Position numbers and translations under genes: made by a program
Origin: Macromonas nakdongensis
Lineage (GTDB): Bacteria > Pseudomonadota > Gammaproteobacteria > Burkholderiales > Burkholderiaceae_C
Assembly: GCF_002837145.1 (NCBI RefSeq)
Contig: NZ_NWMV01000016.1
Location: 1-48,583, forward strand
DNA length: 48,583 bases
Direction of reading: 5' to 3'
The notes under the pieces: generated by a model
The model's database searches: none
Seen by the model: only the letters and a program-made list of their open reading frames with translations
Told to the model about the DNA's origin: nothing
Part shown: piece after piece, positions 18,014 to 24,268 of the stretch
Position numbering within the stretch: position 1 is the stretch's first letter
Layout: the number at the start of each line of letters is the position of its first letter

Positions 18014-18020
18014 GTGTCAT
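17979..18020 (-). CDS. Putative 13-residue thrS leader peptide with four Thr
   Basis: The frame reads [13 protein letters not shown] then TGA. Thr is at positions 2, 5, 6 and 11, four of 13 residues, coded ACA, ACT, ACA, ACT. It begins 122 bp before thrS and is followed by mutually exclusive stem-loops and an intrinsic terminator. AAAGG lies about ten bases before its ATG. This is the organisation of a classical amino-acid attenuator sensing charged tRNA-Thr. E. coli thrS is instead autoregulated at translation, and Gram-positive thrS uses T-boxes. I do not know of this leader, though a literature check is needed. Translation is inferred. Confidence 0.6.
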   Translation of the reverse strand: MTPRTTQELFTAH

Positions 18021-18219
18021 AACCGGGGCGCCTTTCTCGTTCTTGCTGAATGCGTTCAATCGTGCATTTTCCCACAGTTCGCCGCGCCCATGCCAGCGCA
18101 GCCCCTTTCGGCCATCGGGGGCGGCTGTGGCGGCGGCGGGGTTTCTGGACGTTGTCAAGATTTCCCGGGCTGCACCGGGAAAATTCCCCATGTGTCTTGA
18201 CTCCACTTTGGCACCGACT

Positions 18220-18870
18220 TCATGGCCCCGGGCGCTCGGTCAGGGCCAGTCGAAGACCAAACAAGACGAACATCACCCCCGCGACTTTGTCGAGCCCATG
18301 CATGCCGCGCTGAACGAAATCGTGACGCGCCATCCACGCAGCCAGCAGGGCCCACCCGGCGCTGACGGGAATGCTGTTCAGGTTGAAAAGCAAGCCCAGC
18401 AGCAAGAACGCCTGCGTCTTGTCGGCCACATCGGGCGCGATGAACTGGGGCAGAAAGGCCAGAAAAAACAGCGCCACCTTGGGGTTGAGCACATTGGTCA
18501 AAAAGCCACCCCAAAAGACTTTGTGCAGCCCCGTGCTCGGCAACCCACTCGCCAGCGCCCGCAGGTCATTCGAGGCCGTCGGGGCGCGCGCCACCAACAT
18601 GCGCACGCCGGTCCACAGCAGGTAGGCCGCGCCCAGCCACTTGAGCACCGTGAAGGCGGTGGCCGACGCCGCCAGCAAGGCCCCCATGCCCAGGGCCGCC
18701 GCGAACACATGGACAAAGCATCCACCCGTGATGCCCAACCCGGCCACCATGCCGGCACGCCAGCCGCCGCGAAGCGCGTGCGTGACGATGTAAAGCACGT
18801 CAGGCCCTGGCGCCAAATTCAGCAACCAACCCGCGGCGATGAACACAAGCAGGTGGGGCGTGTCGGGCAT
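18220..18870 (-). CDS. LysE/RhtB family amino-acid exporter
   Basis: An inner-membrane exporter of 216 residues with about six hydrophobic segments. The family signature lies at the N terminus (GWLLNLAPGPDVLYIVTHALRGG), and the central FLTNVLNPKVALFFLAFLPQF is the typical LysE/RhtB second motif. Family members export lysine, homoserine, threonine or other amino acids; the substrate here cannot be read. It is co-directional with thrS, 199 bp upstream of the Thr-rich leader, which makes threonine or homoserine an attractive guess but only a guess. It begins 20 bp after the aceA terminator and has no good ribosome binding site. Confidence 0.9.
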   Translation of the reverse strand: MPDTPHLLVFIAAGWLLNLAPGPDVLYIVTHALRGGWRAGMVAGLGITGGCFVHVFAAALGMGALLAASATAFTVLKWLGAAYLLWTGVRMLVARAPTASNDLRALASGLPSTGLHKVFWGGFLTNVLNPKVALFFLAFLPQFIAPDVADKTQAFLLLGLLFNLNSIPVSAGWALLAAWMARHDFVQRGMHGLDKVAGVMFVLFGLRLALTERPGP

Positions 18871-18890
18871 GGGAGGCTTTTAAAGATTTG

Positions 18891-18919
18891 AAAAAAAGGG
18901 CCACCCCGCAGGGTGGCCC
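18891..18919 (-). terminator. aceA: Intrinsic terminator of aceA
   Basis: A perfect nine-base-pair stem (GGGCCACCC with GGGTGGCCC, four-base loop) followed on the minus strand by seven T. It lies 34 bp after the aceA stop codon and ends about 20 bp before the start of the LysE-type gene. Confidence 0.93.
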
Positions 18920-18953
18920 GTCTGTCTCCGCCTCCCCGCAAGGGGCTGGGAGA

Positions 18954-20285
18954 TCAGTGGAACTGCTCTTCTTCGGTGGAACCGGTCAGGGCCTTCACGG
19001 AGGAAGAACCGCCCTGGATCACGGTGGTCACGTCGTCGAAGTAACCGGTGCCCACTTCTTGCTGGTGCGACACGAAGGTGTAGCCTTGTTCGCGGGCGGC
19101 GAACTCGGGCTCTTGCACCATGTTGACGTAGTGCTTCATGCCTTCGCCGCGGGCGTAAGCGTGGGCGAACTTGAAGGTGTTGTACCAGTTGACGTGGATG
19201 CCGGCCAGGGTGATGAACTGGTACTTGTAGCCCAGCGCGCTCAGCTCTTCCTGGAAGGAAGCGATCTGGCTGTCGTTCAAGTTCTTCTTCCAGTTGAACG
19301 ACGGCGAGCAGTTGTACGACAGCAGCTTGCCCGGGCAGGCGGCCAGCACGGCTTGGGCGAATTCGCGGGCGAAGCCGATGTCAGGCACGCCGGTTTCGCA
19401 CCACACCAGGTCAGCGTACGGAGCGTAAGCCACGCCACGGCTGATCGACTGCTCCAGACCGTTCTTCACGCGGAAGAAGCCTTCCTGGGTGCGCTCGCCG
19501 GTCAGGAAGGGCTTGTCGTTCTCGTCGTAGTCGCTGGTGATCAGGTTGGCGGCTTCGGCGTCGGTACGGGCCAGGATGAGGGTGGGCACACCCATCACGT
19601 CAGCAGCGAAACGGGCGGAGATCAGCTTTTCGACGGCTTCGCGGGTGGGGACCAGCACCTTGCCGCCCATGTGGCCGCACTTCTTGGCAGCGGCCAGCTG
19701 GTCTTCGAAGTGCACGCCAGCAGCGCCGGAGGCGATCATGTTCTTCATCAGTTCGAAGGCGTTCAGCACGCCGCCGAAACCGGCTTCCGCGTCGGCCACG
19801 ATGGGCAGGAAGTAGTCGATGAAGCCTTCGTCACCGGGGTTGATGCCACGGCTCCACTGGATTTCGTCGGCGCGCTTGAAGGTGTTGTTGATGCGACGGA
19901 CCATGGTCGGCACCGAGTCGTAGGCGTACAGCGACTGGTCCGGGTACATGGTTTCAGAGGTGTTGCCGTCGGCGGCGACTTGCCAGCCCGACAGGTACAC
20001 GGCTTCCAGGCCGGCCTTGGCCTGCTGCATGGCTTGACCGGCGGTGATGGCGCCGAAAGCGTTGACGTAGCCTTTCTTGGCGCCGCCGTTCACTTTGTCC
20101 CACAGGACCTGGGCACCGCGCTGGGCCAGGGTGTACTCGGGCTGCAGGCTGCCACGCAGACGCACCACGTCAGCGGCGGAGTAACCGCGCTTGACGTTTT
20201 TCCAACGCGGGTTGTTGGCCCAGTCTTTTTCCAGCGCTTCGATCTGCTGCTGGCGGCTCAGTTGTTGGGTGATGGAAGAAGGCAT
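18954..20285 (-). CDS. aceA: Isocitrate lyase
   Basis: The first enzyme of the glyoxylate bypass, splitting isocitrate into glyoxylate and succinate for growth on acetate or fatty acids. The protein has 443 residues. The active-site signature [14 protein letters not shown] carries the catalytic Cys, followed by the substrate loop segments [12 protein letters not shown] and [19 protein letters not shown]. The ATG at 20285 has AGGAG upstream. It is a single-gene unit with its own promoter and terminator. Malate synthase is not in the window, but acs and class I fumarase, which act in the same physiology, are about 17-21 kb away. Confidence 0.97.
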   Translation of the reverse strand: MPSSITQQLSRQQQIEALEKDWANNPRWKNVKRGYSAADVVRLRGSLQPEYTLAQRGAQVLWDKVNGGAKKGYVNAFGAITAGQAMQQAKAGLEAVYLSGWQVAADGNTSETMYPDQSLYAYDSVPTMVRRINNTFKRADEIQWSRGINPGDEGFIDYFLPIVADAEAGFGGVLNAFELMKNMIASGAAGVHFEDQLAAAKKCGHMGGKVLVPTREAVEKLISARFAADVMGVPTLILARTDAEAANLITSDYDENDKPFLTGERTQEGFFRVKNGLEQSISRGVAYAPYADLVWCETGVPDIGFAREFAQAVLAACPGKLLSYNCSPSFNWKKNLNDSQIASFQEELSALGYKYQFITLAGIHVNWYNTFKFAHAYARGEGMKHYVNMVQEPEFAAREQGYTFVSHQQEVGTGYFDDVTTVIQGGSSSVKALTGSTEEEQFH

Positions 20286-20370
20286 GAAACACTCCTGTGG
20301 GTTGAGACGGATCGGATGGCAGAGGGAACTTGTCAGGGCATGCAAGACCGGTGCCGCGGGATCCAGTGTA

Positions 20371-20433
20371 AGTCTTCTATAAGACCTTGATTCAATCTTA
20401 TGTCTTATAGAAGACTTTTTAAAATTTGTTCAA
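20371..20433 (-). promoter_or_regulatory. aceA promoter with paired palindromic operators
   Basis: On the minus strand TTGAAC (20433-20428) and TATAAG (20409-20404) form a sigma70-type promoter with an 18-base spacer. Two related palindromes flank it: AGTCTTCTATAAGAC (20371-20385) and GTCTTATAGAAGACT (20402-20416). They are perfect 15-base inverted copies of each other, 30 bp centre to centre, and each is internally symmetric (GTCTT-N4-AAGAC). The second covers the -10 box, so a repressor binding both is likely. The regulator is unknown; a GntR-type protein is only a guess. Confidence 0.7.
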
Positions 20434-20629
20434 AAACAAAGTGTTATGAACACAGTTTCTCAATACGGGATTTATTTTTCCATACTGGGAAAAATTTTTG
20501 CGCCGCAACATTTTTATATTTCACATTGTGAATTCGAATGTTGGCATGGAGAAAATTCAGGGCAGGTTCGCACCCGCACGGGCCCGCCTGCCCCAAAACG
20601 AACCGGGTGACCGCACTGGCCGTGGGCAT
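20434..20629. other. AT-rich gap upstream of aceA with three further palindromes
   Basis: No gene is visible between the aceA promoter and the stop of the next gene. The stretch is strikingly AT-rich for this genome. It holds three symmetric elements: ATTTTTCC with GGAAAAAT (20474-20495, six-base loop), TTGCGCCGCAA (20498-20508) and TTCACATTGTGAA (20520-20532). They lie 50-120 bp upstream of the aceA -35 box, a position suited to activator or co-repressor sites. Which proteins bind is not readable. Confidence 0.5.
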
Positions 20630-21301
20630 TCAGGCGCACCACAGCCCGGTGGGCTGGGTGATGCCCATCCACAGCGCCCAGCCCGAGGTCAGCACCAGGG
20701 CCAACCCGGCCAGGCGCATGCCCCAGCCGCCGGAACGCGCCGCCTGCAGGCGCAGCAGCAACCACGGCGCGGCCACCAGGGACACCATGGTGCCGGTGGC
20801 GAATGCCGCCATCACCGCCGCGCCTTGCCAGGCGCTGGCCGACAGGGAGGCCACCAGCAGCGCCGAATACAGCAGCCCGCAAGGCATGAGCGCCCAGCCC
20901 ACGCCCAGCACCACTGGGGCCTTGCCGCCCATGGCCACCATGGCCGGACGCACCTTGCGCCAAATGCCCTGGGCCCAGCCGTCGATGAAGGCCGGCTGCC
21001 GCGCCTGCCAGAGCAACGCCAACCCGAGCAGCAAGGCGGCCACGTGCATCAGGGTCCAGAGTGGGCGGATCACCGCGGTCTGCTGCCCCATCCACGCCAG
21101 ACCTTGGACAGTGCCCCCCGCCAGCGCCCCCATGAGGCTGTAGCCCAGCAGGCGACTCAACTGGAATTTCCACAGGGCCTGGGTGCTGCGGGGCGCAGCG
21201 CTGCGGGCGATGCCGGCGCAGGCCGCGCCGCACATGGCGACACAGTGCGGGCCGCCGACCAGCCCCATCACCAGGGCCGAAAGGGTCAGGGAAGCTGACA
21301 T
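20630..21301 (-). CDS. SafE/DsbD_2-type membrane protein of the cbb3 island
   Basis: An inner-membrane protein of 223 residues with about six hydrophobic segments. The N terminus carries GGPHCVAMCGAACAG, matching the HCxxMCG signature of the sulfite-exporter TauE/SafE-like, DsbD-transmembrane-like family. A second family motif is WALMPCGLLYSALL. Such proteins are often found beside cbb3 oxidase and copper-handling genes, and a role in copper or thiol chemistry during oxidase assembly is inferred. It starts 33 bp after hemN ends on the same strand. No soluble thioredoxin domain is present, so it is not full-length DsbD. Confidence 0.82.
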   Translation of the reverse strand: MSASLTLSALVMGLVGGPHCVAMCGAACAGIARSAAPRSTQALWKFQLSRLLGYSLMGALAGGTVQGLAWMGQQTAVIRPLWTLMHVAALLLGLALLWQARQPAFIDGWAQGIWRKVRPAMVAMGGKAPVVLGVGWALMPCGLLYSALLVASLSASAWQGAAVMAAFATGTMVSLVAAPWLLLRLQAARSGGWGMRLAGLALVLTSGWALWMGITQPTGLWCA

Positions 21302-21334
21302 GCCGCGACTGTAGCAGCGCCGTCGCGCAGGTGC

Positions 21335-22714
21335 TCAGATGATCTTTGAAAACCGGGCGCGGTCCTGGTCGACCTGCAGGTACTTGTCGAACACCATGGC
21401 GATGGCGCGCACCAGGTACCAGCCGGCGGCGGTGACTTCAATGGCGCTGTCGCTGACCTGCACCAGGCCCATGTCCACCATGTCCTGCAAGCGCTCCAGC
21501 TCGCGCGCGAAGTAAGCACGAAAATCGACCAGGTGCGCCAGCCCGACCGATTCGAAATCGACCCGCCCCTGGCACATCAGCGCCATGATGACGCTGCGGC
21601 GCAGCACGTCGTCGCGCCCCAGGGCCAGGCCGCGGACGATGGGCAAGCGGCCCTGGTCCAACGCGTCGTAGTACTCCTCCAGCGTCTTGGCGTTCTGGCT
21701 GTAGGTGGCGCCGATGCGGCCGATGGCGGACACGCCCAGCGCGATCAGGTCGCAGTCGGGTTGCGTGCTGTAACCCTGGAAGTTGCGGTGCAGGCGCCCC
21801 TGGCGCTTGGCCACGGCCAGGGCGTCGTTGGGCAGGGCGAAGTGGTCCATGCCCACGTAGACGTAACCGGCTTCGCTGAACATGTCGAGCGAAATCGACA
21901 GCATGCCCAGCTTGTCGGCCGGGCTGGGCAACTCGGCCGCGATGATGCGGCGCTGAGGCTTGAAGCGGGCCGGCAGGTGGGCGTAGGCATACAGGGCGAT
22001 GCGGTCGGGGCGCAACTGCTGCACCTGCTCCAGGGTGCGCCGGAACGATTCGAGCGTCTGCTGCGGCAGGCCGTAGATCAGGTCGACGTTGACCGATTCG
22101 AAACCGATGCGCCGCGCCGCGGCCACCAGGTCAAACACCTGCTCGGCCGGCTGCACCCGGTGCACCGCCTTCTGCACGGTCGGGTCAAAATCCTGCACGC
22201 CAAAGCTCAGGCGGTTGAAGCCCAGCCGGTGCAGGTGTTCCAGCCGCGCCACCGTGACGGTGCGGGGGTCGACCTCGACCGAATATTCGCCGCCGGGCAC
22301 CAGGGTGAACTGGCGCCGGATCATCGCCACCAGATCGTCCAGCTCCGTGTCGCTCAGGAAGGTCGGGGTGCCGCCGCCCAGGTGCATCTGCGAGACGTGG
22401 TGACCGCGCCCGAAATGCTCGACCTGCAATTCCAGTTCGCGCGACAGGTAGCGCAGGTACTCCGCCGCCTTGCTGTGGTGCTTGGTGATGACCTTGTTGC
22501 AGGCGCAGTAGTAGCACAGCGATTCGCAGAACGGGATGTGCACATAGACCGACAGCGGCAGGGCCAAGGAACCGACGCGGCGCTGCTCCAGGGCCTGGAT
22601 GTAGTCCTTCTCGGTGAACGCTTCGACGAAACGGTCGGCCGTGGGGTAGGAGGTGTAACGCGGGCCCGGCACGTCGAAACGTTTGAGCAGGCCTTCGTCG
22701 ATGACATGGTTCAC
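21335..22714 (-). CDS. hemN: Oxygen-independent coproporphyrinogen III dehydrogenase
   Basis: A radical-SAM enzyme that decarboxylates coproporphyrinogen III in haem synthesis without oxygen. From the GTG at 22714 it has 459 residues, the normal HemN length. The cluster motif is YVHIPFCESLCYYCACNK, with Cys63, Cys67 and Cys70 binding the [4Fe-4S] centre and the HemN-type extra Cys72. The N-terminal RYTSYPTA, HLGGGTPTFL and the C-terminal HemN domain are intact. GGAG eight bases upstream supports the GTG start over an earlier ATG at 22804. An FNR-type box lies 53 bp upstream, between this gene and divergent fnr. Confidence 0.95.
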   Translation of the reverse strand: MNHVIDEGLLKRFDVPGPRYTSYPTADRFVEAFTEKDYIQALEQRRVGSLALPLSVYVHIPFCESLCYYCACNKVITKHHSKAAEYLRYLSRELELQVEHFGRGHHVSQMHLGGGTPTFLSDTELDDLVAMIRRQFTLVPGGEYSVEVDPRTVTVARLEHLHRLGFNRLSFGVQDFDPTVQKAVHRVQPAEQVFDLVAAARRIGFESVNVDLIYGLPQQTLESFRRTLEQVQQLRPDRIALYAYAHLPARFKPQRRIIAAELPSPADKLGMLSISLDMFSEAGYVYVGMDHFALPNDALAVAKRQGRLHRNFQGYSTQPDCDLIALGVSAIGRIGATYSQNAKTLEEYYDALDQGRLPIVRGLALGRDDVLRRSVIMALMCQGRVDFESVGLAHLVDFRAYFARELERLQDMVDMGLVQVSDSAIEVTAAGWYLVRAIAMVFDKYLQVDQDRARFSKII

Positions 22715-22766
22715 GGATGCTTCTCCAATCTGGAGGCTAATGTGCCGCAAAGCCCCGGGCCGGCCA

Positions 22767-22780
22767 TTGACGTGAGTCAA
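22767..22780. promoter_or_regulatory. FNR-type box between hemN and fnr
   Basis: TTGAC-GTGA-GTCAA, a perfect five-base inverted repeat with a four-base spacer, fits the FNR consensus TTGAT-N4-ATCAA except for the last base of each half. It sits between divergent hemN and fnr. For fnr, a -10-like TATCAT lies at 22812-22817, putting the box near -50. For hemN the corresponding -10 is weak (CACATT at 22739-22744). Autoregulation of fnr and FNR control of hemN are inferred. Confidence 0.7.
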
Positions 22781-22858
22781 ACAAAGCCACCGGCGTGTCG
22801 TCAACGGGGGTTATCATTCGGCGCATCTGGGGTTGCGCACCGATCAGGTGATTGACGA

Positions 22859-23575
22859 ATGGATTTACAGAGCATCAAAGTCGCGTGTTCGAGCTGCAAT
22901 CTGCGCGAACTCTGCCTGCCCGTCGGACTGAGCACCGACGAGATGGCCAAGCTCGACCATGTGATTTCCACGCGCCGACGGGTGAAACGGGGCAGCTCGC
23001 TGTTCAACGCGGGCGACCCGTTCACCTCGCTGTACGCGGTGCGCTCGGGCTTCTTCAAGACCAGCGTCACCACCGCCGACGGCCGCGACCAGGTCACGGG
23101 CTTTCAGATGACCGGGGAAATCATCGGCATGGACGGCATCGTGCAGGACAAGCACTCCTGCGCCGCCATCGCGCTGGAAGACGCCGAGGTCTGCGTGCTG
23201 CCCTTCGACAAGCTGGAGCAGCTCTCGCGCGAATTCAGCGCCTTGCAGCACCACGTGCACAAGATCATGAGCCGCGAGATCGTGCGCGACCACGGCGTCA
23301 TGCTGTTGCTGGGCAGCATGCGTGCCGAAGAACGGCTGGCGGCTTTTTTGCTCAACCTGGTGCAACGCCTGCACGCCCGCGGTTTCTCGCAATCGGAACT
23401 GATCCTGCGCATGACCCGGGAAGAGATCGGCAGCTACCTGGGCATGAAGCTGGAGACGGTCAGCCGCACGTTTTCCAAGTTCATGGACGACGGCATCATC
23501 GACGTGAAGCAGCGCTACGTCCACATCAAGGACACGAAGGCGCTGGCCGCCATCGTCAACCAGCCGGCCGACTGA
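22859..23575 (+). CDS. fnr: FNR-type oxygen-sensing transcriptional regulator
   Basis: A CRP/FNR regulator of 238 residues that needs an oxygen-labile [4Fe-4S] cluster to dimerise and bind DNA. Cys10, Cys13 and Cys19 form the N-terminal cluster motif (CSSCNLRELC) and Cys101 (KHSC) is the fourth ligand. The cyclic-nucleotide-binding-like fold is followed by the helix-turn-helix MTREEIGSYLGMKLETVSRTFSKF, whose recognition helix has the FNR pattern E-x2-SR. All features needed for anaerobic sensing are present. It lies amid the cbb3 and hemN genes, which carry FNR-type boxes. Its stop codon abuts the stop of the convergent small gene downstream, forming TGATCA. Confidence 0.96.
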   Translation: MDLQSIKVACSSCNLRELCLPVGLSTDEMAKLDHVISTRRRVKRGSSLFNAGDPFTSLYAVRSGFFKTSVTTADGRDQVTGFQMTGEIIGMDGIVQDKHSCAAIALEDAEVCVLPFDKLEQLSREFSALQHHVHKIMSREIVRDHGVMLLLGSMRAEERLAAFLLNLVQRLHARGFSQSELILRMTREEIGSYLGMKLETVSRTFSKFMDDGIIDVKQRYVHIKDTKALAAIVNQPAD

Positions 23576-23899
23576 TCAGCAGCCGCCGCCCGAACACCCC
23601 TTGCGGGCGCAGTCGTCCTGCAGCCTGGCGCAATCGGCCGGGCGCTGGTCCGGCGGCACGGGGCAGCGGTTGACCTCGAAGGGCGAGAGCGACAGCAGGG
23701 TGGTCAGGGCACTGGATGCCACGGCCGCGGCCCAGAAGAAAAAGAAAGCCACGGTGTAGATGGCCTGGCGCGACAGTTCCAGGGGATGGCCTTGCCAATG
23801 CAACTCGCCGGGATCGACCAGGGCGAACACCACCATCTCCATCACGCCGGCCACCAGAAAGGCCGGCCAGACGATCCACATCCAGCGTTGTCCCAGCAT
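23576..23899 (-). CDS. Small membrane protein with Cys-rich tail, end of cco cluster
   Basis: A 107-residue protein of no known function. Two hydrophobic segments (about residues 7-28 and 46-68) are followed by a polar tail with five cysteines, ending DDCARKGCSGGGC. The tail spacing (C-x10-C-x6-C-x4-C-x4-C) could bind a metal or undergo thiol exchange. It starts 28 bp after ccoH ends and is the last gene in the cbb3 series, so a role in oxidase assembly or copper handling is plausible but unproven. I recall similar small proteins in cco clusters of Burkholderiales. The stop is directly back to back with the fnr stop. Confidence 0.75.
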   Translation of the reverse strand: MLGQRWMWIVWPAFLVAGVMEMVVFALVDPGELHWQGHPLELSRQAIYTVAFFFFWAAAVASSALTTLLSLSPFEVNRCPVPPDQRPADCARLQDDCARKGCSGGGC

Positions 23900-23927
23900 C
23901 TGCGTCTCCTGAAGGGTGGTGCGTTGA

Positions 23928-24233
23928 TCAGTCTTTGGGCAAAGTCGGGCTGACCACGTGGTTGCGGGCCTGGCCGGCCGGCATCACGCTGAGTTCGGCC
24001 GAGGTGCGTTCGGACGGAGCGAGCTTGTCCAGGGCGGCCGGAGCGACCCGCACCGCCTGGGGCGAACGGTCCAGCACCGGATCGGCGTGGGTGACCGCCA
24101 GGTAGACGGTGACCGCGGAGGCCGCGATCACGGCCAATGGCCCACCCAGCACCAGCCACACATACGGTTCCTGGTACCAGCGCTTGGCGGACCCCTTCGG
24201 GGGGGTGGCGGGAGAGGCGAACAAGGTGGTCAT
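23928..24233 (-). CDS. ccoH: FixH/CcoH-like cbb3 oxidase assembly protein
   Basis: A 101-residue membrane protein. The segment WYQEPYVWLVLGGPLAV, continuing as a transmembrane helix to about residue 48 and followed by AVTHADPVLD, matches the N-terminal part of the FixH family, which normally reads as a charged WP-type motif before one helix. It is shorter than rhizobial FixH (about 160 residues) because the periplasmic domain is reduced. FixH/CcoH helps stabilise the cbb3 complex during maturation. It follows ccoG by 35 bp. The family call rests on the motif and position. Confidence 0.8.
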   Translation of the reverse strand: MTTLFASPATPPKGSAKRWYQEPYVWLVLGGPLAVIAASAVTVYLAVTHADPVLDRSPQAVRVAPAALDKLAPSERTSAELSVMPAGQARNHVVSPTLPKD

Positions 24234-24268
24234 GGTCGGGCCTGGGTAGGGGCTCTGGTGCGCGCGGC

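Noticed and set aside
18153-18158. TTGACA on the minus strand as a -35 box for the thrS leader.
   Set aside because: There is no -10-like hexamer at 16-18 bases, so the thrS promoter remains unplaced.
18021-18219. A tRNA gene between the exporter and thrS, as found near thrS in some relatives.
   Set aside because: No GGTTCGA-type T-arm or cloverleaf is present on either strand; only an inverted repeat and the Thr leader are seen.
10639-18891. Very long open frames on the plus strand opposite pheT/pheS/rplT (over 1,400 codons) and opposite infC/thrS (over 1,200 codons).
   Set aside because: They are mirror frames of well-conserved genes in GC-rich DNA, where stop codons are rare. Their products are low-complexity in Arg, His, Gln and Ala and match no family.
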